Below are positions 18,010-26,872 of a DNA stretch of 64,000 bases, in pieces; the first letter of the stretch is position 1; each line of letters begins with the position of its first letter. Where the stretch lies: the NCBI RefSeq assembly GCF_019969725.1, contig NZ_JAHXYW010000005.1:248001-312000 (forward strand). The letters are read 5' to 3'. This stretch comes from Neobacillus bataviensis (lineage in GTDB: Bacteria; Bacillota; Bacilli; Bacillales_B; DSM-18226). The notes under the pieces are model-generated. The model made no database searches and was not told the DNA's origin. It saw nothing but the letters and a program-made list of their open reading frames with translations. The translations under genes and the position numbers were made by a program.

Positions 18010-18708
18010 ATGGAACTGCTAATCGATGGACTGAAGAAAGCGACAGAGATGATTTTTTCCGGGGATCCAGAGGTATTTGCGATTACCTGGCTGACTCTAA
18101 GAGTTTGTCTTATTTCCATTTTAATTAGTACGCTAATTGGATTGCCTCTTGGTCTATTCCTTGGTTTAACTAGCTTCAAAGGCCGTAGACTACTATTATT
18201 ATTTATTAATATTGGTATGGGCTTGCCTCCTGTTGTGGCAGGACTTTGGATTACGATGTTTCTGTGGCGTTCAGGCCCTCTTGGTGATTTCTCTTTACTT
18301 TATACGCCAACGGCGATTGTCATGGCACAGATTCTGGTTTCTCTTCCTATTGTAACGAGCCTGACCTGCTCCGCCTTTCAGCAAATCGATGACAAGATGC
18401 TTTTGCAAATTAAAGCGCTAGGAGCAACAAGGGTGCAGTCCTTAATCATTCTTTTAAAACAATCAAAGATTGCGATCATGGCGGCCATTATGGCAGGCTT
18501 TGGCCGTGTCATTGCCGAAGTGGGCGCCGCGATGATGGTGGGCGGAAATATCCAAGGGGACACTCGGATTCTCACCACTTCCATCGTGATGGAGGTTTCA
18601 AAAGGAAACTTTGATATCGCCCTAGCCCTTTCCTTTATTCTTCTGACGGCTGCCCTTTTGATTACTGCAGCGTTAACTTTTTTACAGCAAAGGAAGCGAT
18701 TTTCGTGA
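18010..18708 (+). CDS. tupB: Tungstate ABC transporter permease
   Basis: Permease of 232 residues with about five transmembrane helices. The EAA-type cytoplasmic loop is visible as IKALGATRVQSLIILLKQSKIAIMAA (shown here split: IKALGATRVQ and SLIILLKQSK), and GFGRVIAEVGAAMMVGGNI follows. It forms the channel of the TupABC importer. ATG at 18010 has AGGAGG eight bases upstream, and the stop overlaps the tupC start by 4 bp. Confidence 0.92.
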   Translation: MELLIDGLKKATEMIFSGDPEVFAITWLTLRVCLISILISTLIGLPLGLFLGLTSFKGRRLLLLFINIGMGLPPVVAGLWITMFLWRSGPLGDFSLLYTPTAIVMAQILVSLPIVTSLTCSAFQQIDDKMLLQIKALGATRVQSLIILLKQSKIAIMAAIMAGFGRVIAEVGAAMMVGGNIQGDTRILTTSIVMEVSKGNFDIALALSFILLTAALLITAALTFLQQRKRFS

Positions 18709-19448
18709 ACCCGTTAATTGAGCTGAAAAATATCACCTTTACAGCCCAGCATAAAACGATTCTGGATATTCCTCATTTCCAGATTCAGCCTGGCGAATTT
18801 CTCGGCGTTATGGGACCAAATGGAGCGGGCAAAAGCACTCTATTAAAATTGCTATCCTTTCTGGAACGAAGCAGCAGCGGTGAAATCCTCTACCGCGGGC
18901 AAGTCATTACAAAGGGAAACGCACCGCTTGATTTACGAAGGAAGTTCTCGATTGCCCTCCAGCAATCGTTACTATTGGATGGAACTGTCTATCAAAATAT
19001 CGCAATCGGCTTAAAACTACGAAAAATTTCTAAAGTCGAAATCAAAGAGAAAGTTGAACATTGGCTGAATCTCTTTGGGATCAGTCATTTAGCGAAAAAA
19101 AATGCGCTACACCTATCTGGAGGAGAGGCGCAGCGGGTTAATCTAGCACGAGCGATGATTGTCGAGCCGGAAATTCTTTTTCTCGATGAACCGTTTTCAG
19201 CCTTGGACTTCCCTACCAAAATTAAGCTGATGGAAGATTTCAAGCAGATTATAAGTGAAACAAAAACGACAGCAGTGTTTGTCAGCCATGACCTTATGGA
19301 AGTCAATTACTTAACAAATCGGCTTGCTATTATCATTAATGGTGAAGTAAAACAATCAGGACCAACCCCCATGGTCCTCGAACATCCCAATTCATCCACT
19401 TCCCCCTTCCTTAATGAGTGGAAAAAATTCTATCCAGTTGCACGTTAA
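18705..19448 (+). CDS. tupC: Tungstate ABC transporter ATP-binding protein
   Basis: ATPase of 247 residues. Walker A is GPNGAGKST, the signature is LSGGEAQRVNLARA, Walker B is EILFLDEPFSALD, and the H-loop is FVSHDLMEV. The GTG start at 18705 overlaps the tupB stop. Last gene of the tungstate operon. Tungstate uptake suggests a tungsten- or molybdenum-cofactor enzyme elsewhere in the genome; none is in this window. Confidence 0.92.
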   Translation: MNPLIELKNITFTAQHKTILDIPHFQIQPGEFLGVMGPNGAGKSTLLKLLSFLERSSSGEILYRGQVITKGNAPLDLRRKFSIALQQSLLLDGTVYQNIAIGLKLRKISKVEIKEKVEHWLNLFGISHLAKKNALHLSGGEAQRVNLARAMIVEPEILFLDEPFSALDFPTKIKLMEDFKQIISETKTTAVFVSHDLMEVNYLTNRLAIIINGEVKQSGPTPMVLEHPNSSTSPFLNEWKKFYPVAR

Positions 19449-19450
19449 TT

Positions 19451-19481
19451 GCAGTTCCATTTGGGACTGCTCTTTTTATTT
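19451..19481 (+). terminator. Terminator of the tungstate operon
   Basis: GCAGTTCC/GGGACTGC stem (one G-U pair) with a short loop, followed by TCTTTTTATTT. Confidence 0.75.
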
Positions 19482-19538
19482 GCTTTGAAAAATGGGGGAG
19501 AATAAAATAGTTATGAGTTACTTTAAGGGGGAGTTTTT

Positions 19539-20297
19539 TTGAAATATGCGGTCATTACGGGAGCCTCAAAGGGATTAGGAGAGGCTATAGCCAAACGGCT
19601 GATTCAGGAGCAAATCGCGGTTGTTTCTGTTTCGCGCTTTGAAAATGATGAAATTAAAAAGCTGGCATGGGAAAAAGGCCTTTTCTATCAGCATTATTCT
19701 TGTAACCTTTCATTAGAGGAAGAAGTCCAAGAAGTATTTATGGAAATTGCCCATTATATTTTTCAAAAGAATCCAACAGAAATCCTGCTATTTAACAATG
19801 CAGGTGTCATTGAGCCCATCCATATGGTTGGCCACCTTAATCAAACGCCAGTCATTCGAAACATTCAAATCAACTTAATAACCCCCATTCTGATTACGAA
19901 TTTGTTTTTAAGTAAAGCGCAGCTCACTGAAACGCTAGTCCAAGTCATCAATGTCACTTCCGGTGCTGCAGTCCGGTCGATTGAAGGATGGAGTGTGTAT
20001 TGCAGTTCCAAAGCAGGGCTGAATATGTTCACGCAAACGGCTGCCTTGGAACAAGCGGAATTAAATTCGAATCATAAAATTATTGCCTTTAGCCCTGGGG
20101 TGATGGATACGAACATGCAGGAAACCATTCGTTCATCTACTAAGGATGCATTTAAGGACCTTGAGCAATTTAAAGAATATAAAGAAAAGGACCTATTATT
20201 AAAACCCGATATCGTAGCAAATGCTTTAATAGAATTCCTACTTAGCGGAAATCTCGAAAGCGGAAAAGTATATCATATCAAGGATTTATTAAAATAG
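19539..20297 (+). CDS. Short-chain dehydrogenase/reductase (benzil reductase-like)
   Basis: NAD(P)-dependent SDR of 252 residues. The cofactor loop is TGASKGLGEAIA, the structural NNAG motif is FNNAGVI, the catalytic Ser is in VTSGAA and the Tyr/Lys pair is YCSSK. Sequence style resembles the (S)-benzoin-forming benzil reductase group of Bacillus, but the substrate cannot be fixed. Start is TTG at 19539 with AAGGGGGAG upstream. Convergent with the histidine kinase gene. Confidence 0.85.
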   Translation: MKYAVITGASKGLGEAIAKRLIQEQIAVVSVSRFENDEIKKLAWEKGLFYQHYSCNLSLEEEVQEVFMEIAHYIFQKNPTEILLFNNAGVIEPIHMVGHLNQTPVIRNIQINLITPILITNLFLSKAQLTETLVQVINVTSGAAVRSIEGWSVYCSSKAGLNMFTQTAALEQAELNSNHKIIAFSPGVMDTNMQETIRSSTKDAFKDLEQFKEYKEKDLLLKPDIVANALIEFLLSGNLESGKVYHIKDLLK

Positions 20298-20321
20298 GCC
20301 CTACAAATGCAGCGGCCTATT
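20293..20321. terminator. Bidirectional hairpin between the dehydrogenase and kinase genes
   Basis: AATAGGCC/GGCCTATT inverted repeat spanning the dehydrogenase stop codon and the end of the convergent kinase gene. The T-runs are short. Confidence 0.5.
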
Positions 20322-21690
20322 CTTCTTGCGGAAACCAAAGGGTTATGCTCGTTCCTTTATTCAGCTTGCTTTTTACTTTTATGACCCCTTTATGGGCATC
20401 CATTAAAGCTTTAACAATGGATAAACCAATTCCTATGCCGCCTGTTTTCCGGTCACGCGATTTATCACCGCGATAAAAGCGCTCGAAAATATGGGGGATA
20501 TCGTCTTCGGCCATACCTGAACCCTCATCTTGGATTTTAAAACCGACAAAGCCTTCCATTTCGGTTTCGACAGAGATGGTGACATTTTTTCCTTCCGGCG
20601 TATATTTCAAAGCATTGTTGAGGACGTTAGAAAGAATTTGCATCAAGCGGTCCTTGTCTGCTTCGAACAATTCCTCTTGGCCATGTTCTTCAATATGAAG
20701 CTGAACTCCCTTTTCTTTAAACAAGGGCATAAACATTTCCCATAACGCTGCCAGTACACTTCCAGCATCTAATTCTATTTTATCAAGCCTGATTTGCGGA
20801 TTTTCCGCTGCGAGCAATTTTTCTAATTCATTCACAAGTCTTACTAAGCGCATCAATTCTTCATGACTGGTCTCGAGGCGCTCACGTGTCGGCTCCCAGA
20901 TACCGTCCTGAAAAGCCTCGATTTGACTTCTTAAGGTGGCGAGCGGTGTGCGCAGTTCATGAGCAAGATCGCCAGTAAACTGCTTCCGAAGCATTTCTTC
21001 TTTCGCCAAGGATTCAGCCAAATTATTGAAGGAGATGGCAATTTGCTTTACCTCTGCGGGTAAACCTGATAAGGGAATGCGAATGCTCAAGTTGTGCTGC
21101 TGCAATTCCCCCGCCGCAAATGAAAGCTTCTTTAAACCTGAGGTTAATTTTTTTGAAAAAAGCATGCTGAAGATAATCGCCAAAATGATTGTTAAACAGA
21201 CAGCTGCCAGGATGTATAATTGGATCGTTTGGATAAAGGTATATTCATCGTCAATGAGGCCTTCCGGATAGATGGCAACCAGCTTGCCGATAATGGCATT
21301 ATCGACTTTCAGGGTATAGGTTTTCGAGTGCCACTCCTCCCCGTCCGGTGTCGGTTCGGTTAACCCTAAGCTATTCAGCATGCCACGAATGTTTGAGGAA
21401 TCCATTTGCAACTGCCCGAAGCGGTCATACAATTGAAAGTAAAGCTGATCGGTCATCGCGTGCTCGTGTAAGAGTCCAAAGACCGGATCGCTTGTAAAAT
21501 GGCCATTTTTGCGATAATCCTTCTCAATTTCCGTGATGATTCTATCTATCTTTTTTTCCCGGTTTCGGTCTAAATAGCTGTGAAAGCTTTCTTCAAAGCC
21601 ATACTGGATAAAAAAGCTGACAATTAATATTCCGATCATCGAGATGAGTACTAGGTAAAAAAGAATTTTAGACCGGAGTGTTTGCAGCAT
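20317..21690 (-). CDS. Two-component sensor histidine kinase
   Basis: Membrane kinase of 457 residues. One transmembrane helix at about 12-32, an extracytoplasmic sensor to about 155, a second helix near 160-180, then HAMP, a HisKA domain with the phospho-acceptor in DLAHELRTPLATL, and a HATPase domain with NALKYT (N box), DEGSGM and GGIGIGLSIVK (G boxes). ATG at 21690 follows GGAGGGG. It overlaps the upstream response regulator gene by 23 bp, so the two are a cognate pair. The signal is not deducible. Confidence 0.92.
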   Translation of the reverse strand: MLQTLRSKILFYLVLISMIGILIVSFFIQYGFEESFHSYLDRNREKKIDRIITEIEKDYRKNGHFTSDPVFGLLHEHAMTDQLYFQLYDRFGQLQMDSSNIRGMLNSLGLTEPTPDGEEWHSKTYTLKVDNAIIGKLVAIYPEGLIDDEYTFIQTIQLYILAAVCLTIILAIIFSMLFSKKLTSGLKKLSFAAGELQQHNLSIRIPLSGLPAEVKQIAISFNNLAESLAKEEMLRKQFTGDLAHELRTPLATLRSQIEAFQDGIWEPTRERLETSHEELMRLVRLVNELEKLLAAENPQIRLDKIELDAGSVLAALWEMFMPLFKEKGVQLHIEEHGQEELFEADKDRLMQILSNVLNNALKYTPEGKNVTISVETEMEGFVGFKIQDEGSGMAEDDIPHIFERFYRGDKSRDRKTGGIGIGLSIVKALMDAHKGVIKVKSKLNKGTSITLWFPQEE

Positions 21691-22378
21691 CGAGCACCCC
21701 TCCAAATTTGTAACCCATTCCAAAGACTGTTACGATAAAATCTGGCTGCCTTGAATCCAGTTCAATTTTTTTACGAAGATTTTTAATATGAGTATCGACG
21801 CTCCGCTCGTAGCCCTCATAATACATGCCTTCATCCTGGATTTTTTCTAATAGGTCCATTCTGCTGTATACTCGTCCTGGGTTCACCGCCATATTGGTTA
21901 GCAGTTTATATTCAATCGGAGTAAGGGTTACATATTGTCCATTTACAGTTACTTCTTTTTTATCCAGGTCAATTGACAGTTTTTTTCTATTAAACTCCAG
22001 ACGCTCTACTTTTTCTGTCTTTTTCGCACGTCTTAAAATGGCTTGGACACGAACGACGACTTCTCTCGGGCTGAATGGTTTTGTTAAATAGTCGTCTGCC
22101 CCCATTACAATCCCGTTGATGCGGTCATCCTCGGCCGATTTGGCGGTCAGCATGAGAATCGGTACATCGGAATCTTTTCTGACGAGACGGCATACCTCTT
22201 CACCTGATATGTCAGGAAGCATTAAATCTAGTATGACTAAATCAGGTCTGATGGTTTTGACTTTTTTTAAGGCATCGATGCCATTATCGGCACTATGTAT
22301 TTCATAGCCTTCTCTTTCCAGGTAAGCTTCGAGAACTTCTATGATTCTACGTTCATCGTCCACTAATAATATTCTCAT
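21668..22378 (-). CDS. Two-component response regulator, OmpR family
   Basis: A 236-residue regulator. The receiver domain has the DDE acidic pocket, phospho-acceptor Asp in DLVILDLMLPD and Lys in LTKPFSPRE; the C-terminal winged helix has ALTPIEYKLL-type recognition features (LTPIEYKLLTNMA, RSVDTHIKNLRKKIE). ATG at 22378 follows GGGGAGTG. Upstream DNA at about 22434-22475 has several TTCA/TTC steps about 11 bp apart, which could be a direct-repeat operator, but this is weak. Confidence 0.92.
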   Translation of the reverse strand: MRILLVDDERRIIEVLEAYLEREGYEIHSADNGIDALKKVKTIRPDLVILDLMLPDISGEEVCRLVRKDSDVPILMLTAKSAEDDRINGIVMGADDYLTKPFSPREVVVRVQAILRRAKKTEKVERLEFNRKKLSIDLDKKEVTVNGQYVTLTPIEYKLLTNMAVNPGRVYSRMDLLEKIQDEGMYYEGYERSVDTHIKNLRKKIELDSRQPDFIVTVFGMGYKFGGVLDAANTPV

Positions 22379-22614
22379 TATGATCACTCCCCATATCTTA
22401 ACTATATCATCATAGGTCTGTGATTTTTCTAACTTCACAAATTCACCACAAGTTCTTCATAACATCTTCAATTTTTCCCGCTAAGATGTAAGTGTAGTGA
22501 AGGGAAGAGGAGATTCATTGAGGACCCCCAGTTTTTAATGATCACCTCTTTGATGCAGTAATTTGTTGAAAAACTCTTACTCATCCCAAATTTAACCTCT
22601 CTTTTTATATACCA

Positions 22615-22647
22615 GGGTGTCCCGGCTGCGGGATGCCCCATTTTTTT
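22615..22647 (+). terminator. Orphan terminator upstream of the second kinase
   Basis: GGGTGTCCCG/CGGGATGCCC stem of ten pairs (two G-U), GCTG loop, then ATTTTTTT. There is no plus-strand gene upstream for 2.3 kb. Confidence 0.7.
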
Positions 22648-22674
22648 GATTTAAAAAAATGGATACAATTTGAG

Positions 22675-22720
22675 AGTTCCTCATAACTAAATATGTAGTA
22701 TTCTTAGGTTATGAGGAGCT
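22675..22720 (+). promoter_or_regulatory. 13-bp inverted repeat covering promoter and ribosome site of the second kinase
   Basis: Arms AGTTCCTCATAAC (22675-22687) and GTTATGAGGAGCT (22708-22720) pair fully except for one G-U. The right arm contains the GAGGAG ribosome site of the kinase gene. A possible promoter (TTGAGA, 16-bp spacer, TATGTA) runs through the left arm and loop, so it may be an operator or a leader hairpin. Confidence 0.55.
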
Positions 22721-22727
22721 GTTTTCC

Positions 22728-24089
22728 GTGAATAAAATTTCTTTTAAAATAGGATTGCTTTTCTTTGTCGCTATTTTTCTATTAGAAAGTATTTCTATGT
22801 TTTTTTTACACGATAATATCATTCATTCCCGGGTCCATGATGAGTTGTCGGCTCTTCAAACGCGCGGCAATAATCATCGCGAAATTCTCGAGGCTTCCTT
22901 CCACGAAGAAACGATTAGGCATATTGCGATGATGGAGGCACGGACTGATACACAGGTCATCCTGACAACACCGGAGGATGGCATTTATATGTCATCCAAT
23001 AAAGTGACGGATGAAATGAAGAAAATCTTAAAGGGAACGCCCAAAAATGTGCCTCATGATGGTTTAATCTTAGAAGATAACTGGAAGCACGCAACCTATA
23101 TTGCCTCTATTAGCCCAGTAGTTATAGATAATAAGGTTAAAGGTTATGTATATATGTTCCAAAATACGCAAAAAATTAAGGATTTAATTTCTGGGTTAAA
23201 CAGGCACTTTTTGCTCGCTGGCTTTCTTTCCCTTCTTTTTATGATGATTATCATTGTCTTTTTGACAAGGGCTGTTACGCATCCACTTATTAAGATGAGT
23301 GATGCGACAAAGCGGATCAGTAAAGGGGATTTCTCCGTTTCCCTGCCAAATCTTGGGAAGGACGAAATGGGAGAGCTCGGTGAATCGATAAAGGTTCTCG
23401 CCAGTGATTTAGAAATATTGAAAAATGAACGAAATGAGTTTTTGGCAAGTATCTCACATGAACTCAGGACACCATTGACGTATATCAAAGGCTATGCAGA
23501 AATTGCCCGCCGCGGAGATACGACTGCTGCGGACCGGGACAATTATTTAGGGATTATACATGAAGAGGCTGTTAAGCTTTCTAAGCTCGTGAAGGATTTA
23601 TTTGATTTAGCGAAAATGGATGAAAATAATTTCTCCATCGAAAAAGAAACTGTCCAATTACTGCCTTATTTTCAGCGTATTATTGAGAAAGTTACTCCAG
23701 CACTCAATGAAAATAAAATGGATCTCATCCTCGACTGCTCGGATCAGCTTTACGGACAAATTGATCCAATCCGTTTCGAACAAGTCATTTTAAACCTGCT
23801 TGATAATGCTAAGAAATATTCGGAACCAAATACAAAAATATCTTTGGATGTTAAACAATTGATCAATAAGATTCATGTTAAAGTAAAAGATGAAGGAAAA
23901 GGTATTCCTGAAGAAGATGTTCCGCGAATATTTGAGCGTTTCTACCGGGTGGATAAGTCGAGGACCAGAACACTTGGAGGAACAGGACTTGGGCTTTCGA
24001 TTGTTAAACAATTAGTGGAAGCACATGGGGGGACAATTGAGGTAAAAAGTACCCGGAATGGCGGGACGACGTTTGAAATAATCATATAA
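22728..24089 (+). CDS. Sensor histidine kinase without adjacent regulator
   Basis: Kinase of 453 residues. Transmembrane helix at 7-27, extracytoplasmic segment to about 150 with a small-ligand-domain-like stretch (TDTQVILTTPEDGIYMSS), second helix near 160-182, HAMP, HisKA with SISHELRTPLTYIKGYAE, and HATPase with LLDNAKKYS, DEGKGIPEEDV and GGTGLGLSIVKQL. The start is GTG at 22728 with GAGGAG upstream. No response regulator follows it, unlike the divergent pair on the other side; it may signal to that regulator or to a distant one. Confidence 0.9.
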   Translation: MNKISFKIGLLFFVAIFLLESISMFFLHDNIIHSRVHDELSALQTRGNNHREILEASFHEETIRHIAMMEARTDTQVILTTPEDGIYMSSNKVTDEMKKILKGTPKNVPHDGLILEDNWKHATYIASISPVVIDNKVKGYVYMFQNTQKIKDLISGLNRHFLLAGFLSLLFMMIIIVFLTRAVTHPLIKMSDATKRISKGDFSVSLPNLGKDEMGELGESIKVLASDLEILKNERNEFLASISHELRTPLTYIKGYAEIARRGDTTAADRDNYLGIIHEEAVKLSKLVKDLFDLAKMDENNFSIEKETVQLLPYFQRIIEKVTPALNENKMDLILDCSDQLYGQIDPIRFEQVILNLLDNAKKYSEPNTKISLDVKQLINKIHVKVKDEGKGIPEEDVPRIFERFYRVDKSRTRTLGGTGLGLSIVKQLVEAHGGTIEVKSTRNGGTTFEIII

Positions 24090-24093
24090 AACA

Positions 24094-24137
24094 AATAGAG
24101 ACATCGGGAGTCCCGATGTCTCTATTCATTTTTTATT
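24094..24137. terminator. Bidirectional terminator between kinase and protease genes
   Basis: Perfect 16-bp inverted repeat: AATAGAGACATCGGGA and its complement, separated by one base, followed by CATTTTTTATTTG. It serves both convergent genes. Confidence 0.88.
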
Positions 24138-26532
24138 TGTGGATCCAAACTGCACCAGCAGAGTTGTCTTTTGCTTCGCCGATGACTTGGAACTTAAGAC
24201 CCAAGTTCGGAACTTTTCTTCCTGCATCCGGAATCATTGTATTGCTATAAATCTTGGAATCATCAAATGTTGTTACACCTGGAAGGCCTTTGTAATCGTA
24301 AATTCCGCGAACTGCATTTTCAATATACCATGCAGGCGCTTGATCTAATGAGAAGGCAGCATCAGCCACTTGATATCTAGTACTTTGATTAATAGTAAGA
24401 GAACCGTTTGTCATTGATTTACCTACAATCGCTTCTGGATGTGAATCCACTACACCAAGGAAACCTTCGCCTGGGTGTATGCCTACCCAGTTATCAAGAT
24501 AAGAGTCGTCAGCATACCAAACTACCAAACCAGTATTATATTTCACTCCGCGGGAGAATTGCAGCGCTGCATCTGAACCAGCATAGTTTCTCCATTCTAA
24601 ATAATAGTAATTTTTCTTGTAGTCAATTCCATTAGAAGCGACAAATCCATCAAGAGTAACCTTCTCAGTTCCTTCTGCATCATCATTAAACACTTCTTGG
24701 CCATCTACTGTTAACTTGAGGTTGTCCATTGCAAATCCATTAAGCGCTAATCCACCATCTGTAACATAATTAAACTCTAAATGGACTTTTTGTCCAGCGA
24801 ATTGGCTAAGATCATATGATTTATCTAGCCATTGTCCATTACTTGTTTCCGCTGAAGCATCACCGTTTGTGTCATCATCACCTATAACATCGATAGGAAA
24901 TGACGTACCATCCTCAGTGATAGCATTTACATATAGGTAGTCATATTCAAACTCAACTTGATAGTACGTTTTAAAATCAAATGTTGCGCTTGTTGCCTTG
25001 GTTAAATCAAATACAGGAGTTTTTAATGTAGTATTAATTTCATCGCCTTTTGTACTATAGTAGTACTTTTGCCCATAAGCTGGCTGGATACCTTGTACTG
25101 CTTTGTCTGGCAAGTTTACTTTTACAATACCAGGATTTTTTGATTTTGTTACACTTTGGTCAATAACCGTTGCAAGACCATTTTGGTTAATATCATCATA
25201 GTTTACTTCTGTAATGTTAGCCCAATTCCCGCCAATTGTTTTTTGGAAGAATTCTTTGTTTTGTGGCGAGAAGCTTGGGGCCTCTGTTCCAGCAATATTA
25301 CCGTTCCAGCTGCCGCCGCTCATGATGGACCAAGAAGCAACTGGCTCACCATGACCAGTATATTGAGTATCATATTCATCAGGAAGGCCTAGGTCATGAC
25401 CGAATTCGTGGGCGAATACGCCGACAGCACCGTCTTCTGGCTCGATGGTGTAATCATATGCAGCCATTTTGCCTCCCCAGTAGTCAACCTTTGCAGTAGT
25501 ATTAGGAACGGCGTATACTCCTCCTAAATTCCATCGATGGGACCAAATTGCATCATCCCCTAGTTTGCCGCCGCCAGCTTCTTGACCAACCCCAGCATGA
25601 AGAACCATTAGGTGGTCAACAAGACCGTCCGGTTCATTTCGATTACCGTCTCCGTCCCAGTCGTACTGATCAAATTCATCATAATTAGATAAATCAATCC
25701 CTGATGCGACCGCAGCTTTTAATGCATCTGCTACAAGATTGCGAGGTCCTTTTGGTGCTAGGTTATCATGACCTCCAGCAGGGTTGTCATCTCCATATTC
25801 TTTGGCAGTTCCAGGTACAGTCAGCCAATCAGTAACTGTACCATTAACTGTGTAGCTCCCTCCAGATTGCTCTTCGTAATACTGTTTGAACGTTTTTACC
25901 TTTTCACCATTGAATAGGGTAAAATCCTGATTACCGAATAGCATTTTTTCATAATGTTCGCGGTTAAAGCTATCCGACCACATATATCCAGGTGCTTTAT
26001 CAATGTTACCGTGTTTATAGTCTGCATAATCAACAAGAAGTACAAGTACTTTATCTTCACGAACAGGTCCGTTATATTCTGCTTGTTTAGCAGAGTCAAC
26101 TTTTACAGCACCAGTCGGCTTGCCCTTTTTAAAGTTTTCATGGCCTTTATCAAGCTGCTTTGCAAGCTTGTCCTTTTGCTTTGTTACGAAATCTTTTGCT
26201 TTTTTGTCAAAAGCCAGTTGTTCCTGTGTTAGTGCTTTATCATTTTTGCCAGCCTTTGTTCCCTGCTTCTGCTTAATGTAAGCCTTCACTGCTTTTGTTA
26301 CTTCCTCCTGGCTAGCATTCTTGGAAACTAGGCCTCTTTCCTGCAATGCTTTTGCCAGTCTATCCTGATCAATAACATTCATGTCAATCGGTGCGGATTC
26401 AGCTGTATAAGTAGTTTTGGCTGACACCGGTAATGCTTTTGTCCCAGCAAAAGTGCCGGCGAATAATGTCGTTGCCATTAGTGTCGATGCTGCGATGCTA
26501 GAAAATACCTTCAAGCCACTGTTCTTTTTCAT
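24133..26532 (-). CDS. inhA: M6 family metalloprotease, immune inhibitor A type
   Basis: Secreted zinc endopeptidase of 799 residues. Signal peptide at about 1-38 (ending near PVSAKT), a charged propeptide to about 150, then the catalytic domain with the extended zinc motif [16 protein letters not shown], followed by a beta-rich region with the [14 protein letters not shown] and [10 protein letters not shown] segments typical of the InhA C-terminal MAM-like module. Acidic DxDxDG-like sites ([14 protein letters not shown]) suggest calcium binding. The family degrades antibacterial peptides and host proteins in Bacillus. AGGAGG precedes the ATG. No export or inhibitor partner is nearby. Confidence 0.94.
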   Translation of the reverse strand: MKKNSGLKVFSSIAASTLMATTLFAGTFAGTKALPVSAKTTYTAESAPIDMNVIDQDRLAKALQERGLVSKNASQEEVTKAVKAYIKQKQGTKAGKNDKALTQEQLAFDKKAKDFVTKQKDKLAKQLDKGHENFKKGKPTGAVKVDSAKQAEYNGPVREDKVLVLLVDYADYKHGNIDKAPGYMWSDSFNREHYEKMLFGNQDFTLFNGEKVKTFKQYYEEQSGGSYTVNGTVTDWLTVPGTAKEYGDDNPAGGHDNLAPKGPRNLVADALKAAVASGIDLSNYDEFDQYDWDGDGNRNEPDGLVDHLMVLHAGVGQEAGGGKLGDDAIWSHRWNLGGVYAVPNTTAKVDYWGGKMAAYDYTIEPEDGAVGVFAHEFGHDLGLPDEYDTQYTGHGEPVASWSIMSGGSWNGNIAGTEAPSFSPQNKEFFQKTIGGNWANITEVNYDDINQNGLATVIDQSVTKSKNPGIVKVNLPDKAVQGIQPAYGQKYYYSTKGDEINTTLKTPVFDLTKATSATFDFKTYYQVEFEYDYLYVNAITEDGTSFPIDVIGDDDTNGDASAETSNGQWLDKSYDLSQFAGQKVHLEFNYVTDGGLALNGFAMDNLKLTVDGQEVFNDDAEGTEKVTLDGFVASNGIDYKKNYYYLEWRNYAGSDAALQFSRGVKYNTGLVVWYADDSYLDNWVGIHPGEGFLGVVDSHPEAIVGKSMTNGSLTINQSTRYQVADAAFSLDQAPAWYIENAVRGIYDYKGLPGVTTFDDSKIYSNTMIPDAGRKVPNLGLKFQVIGEAKDNSAGAVWIHK

Positions 26533-26832
26533 CTTGTAACCTCCTAATATATTAGACCCATTTTATCTATGTATTTGAAGAGTCTGACTTGAATTCTAGC
26601 AGTCGGAATTAATATTGTAAATATTTCAAAAATAAGTATAATTCAATTTATTTTAGGGAATTAGCAATATAAATTTATCTCTCAATTCTGAAACGATAGG
26701 AAAATATTACTAAAATAATTAAAAATATCAGGCACTTAGAAATAAAAACTTGTTTTTGTTTTCCTTCAAAAGTCGAAACTTTAATTCTATTTACCTATGA
26801 TTCTTTTGAGCAAAAGGTCCATTTTTAATAGC
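26533..26832. other. AT-rich region upstream of the protease gene
   Basis: About 300 bp without a supportable gene. It holds the protease ribosome site and a long AT-rich upstream region suited to promoter or transition-state control; no specific operator could be named. Confidence 0.4.
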
Positions 26833-26869
26833 AAAAAAATCCTTATCACAGTGGATAAGGATTTTTTTT
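26833..26869 (-). terminator. Terminator of the flotillin operon
   Basis: ATCCTTATC/GATAAGGAT stem with a 6-nt loop and long A/T runs on both sides, just after the flotillin stop codon. Confidence 0.85.
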
Positions 26870-26872
26870 GTG

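Larger units (their letters stand above)
22379..22727. other. Intergenic region between two divergent kinase operons with an orphan terminator
   Basis: No gene of normal size is seen here. A short frame (TTG at about 22519, six codons) follows AGAGGAG at about 22506, and a good plus-strand terminator sits at 22615-22647 although no plus-strand gene precedes it. Together they could mark a small transcript or leader peptide, or an attenuator for the downstream kinase. Confidence 0.35.
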
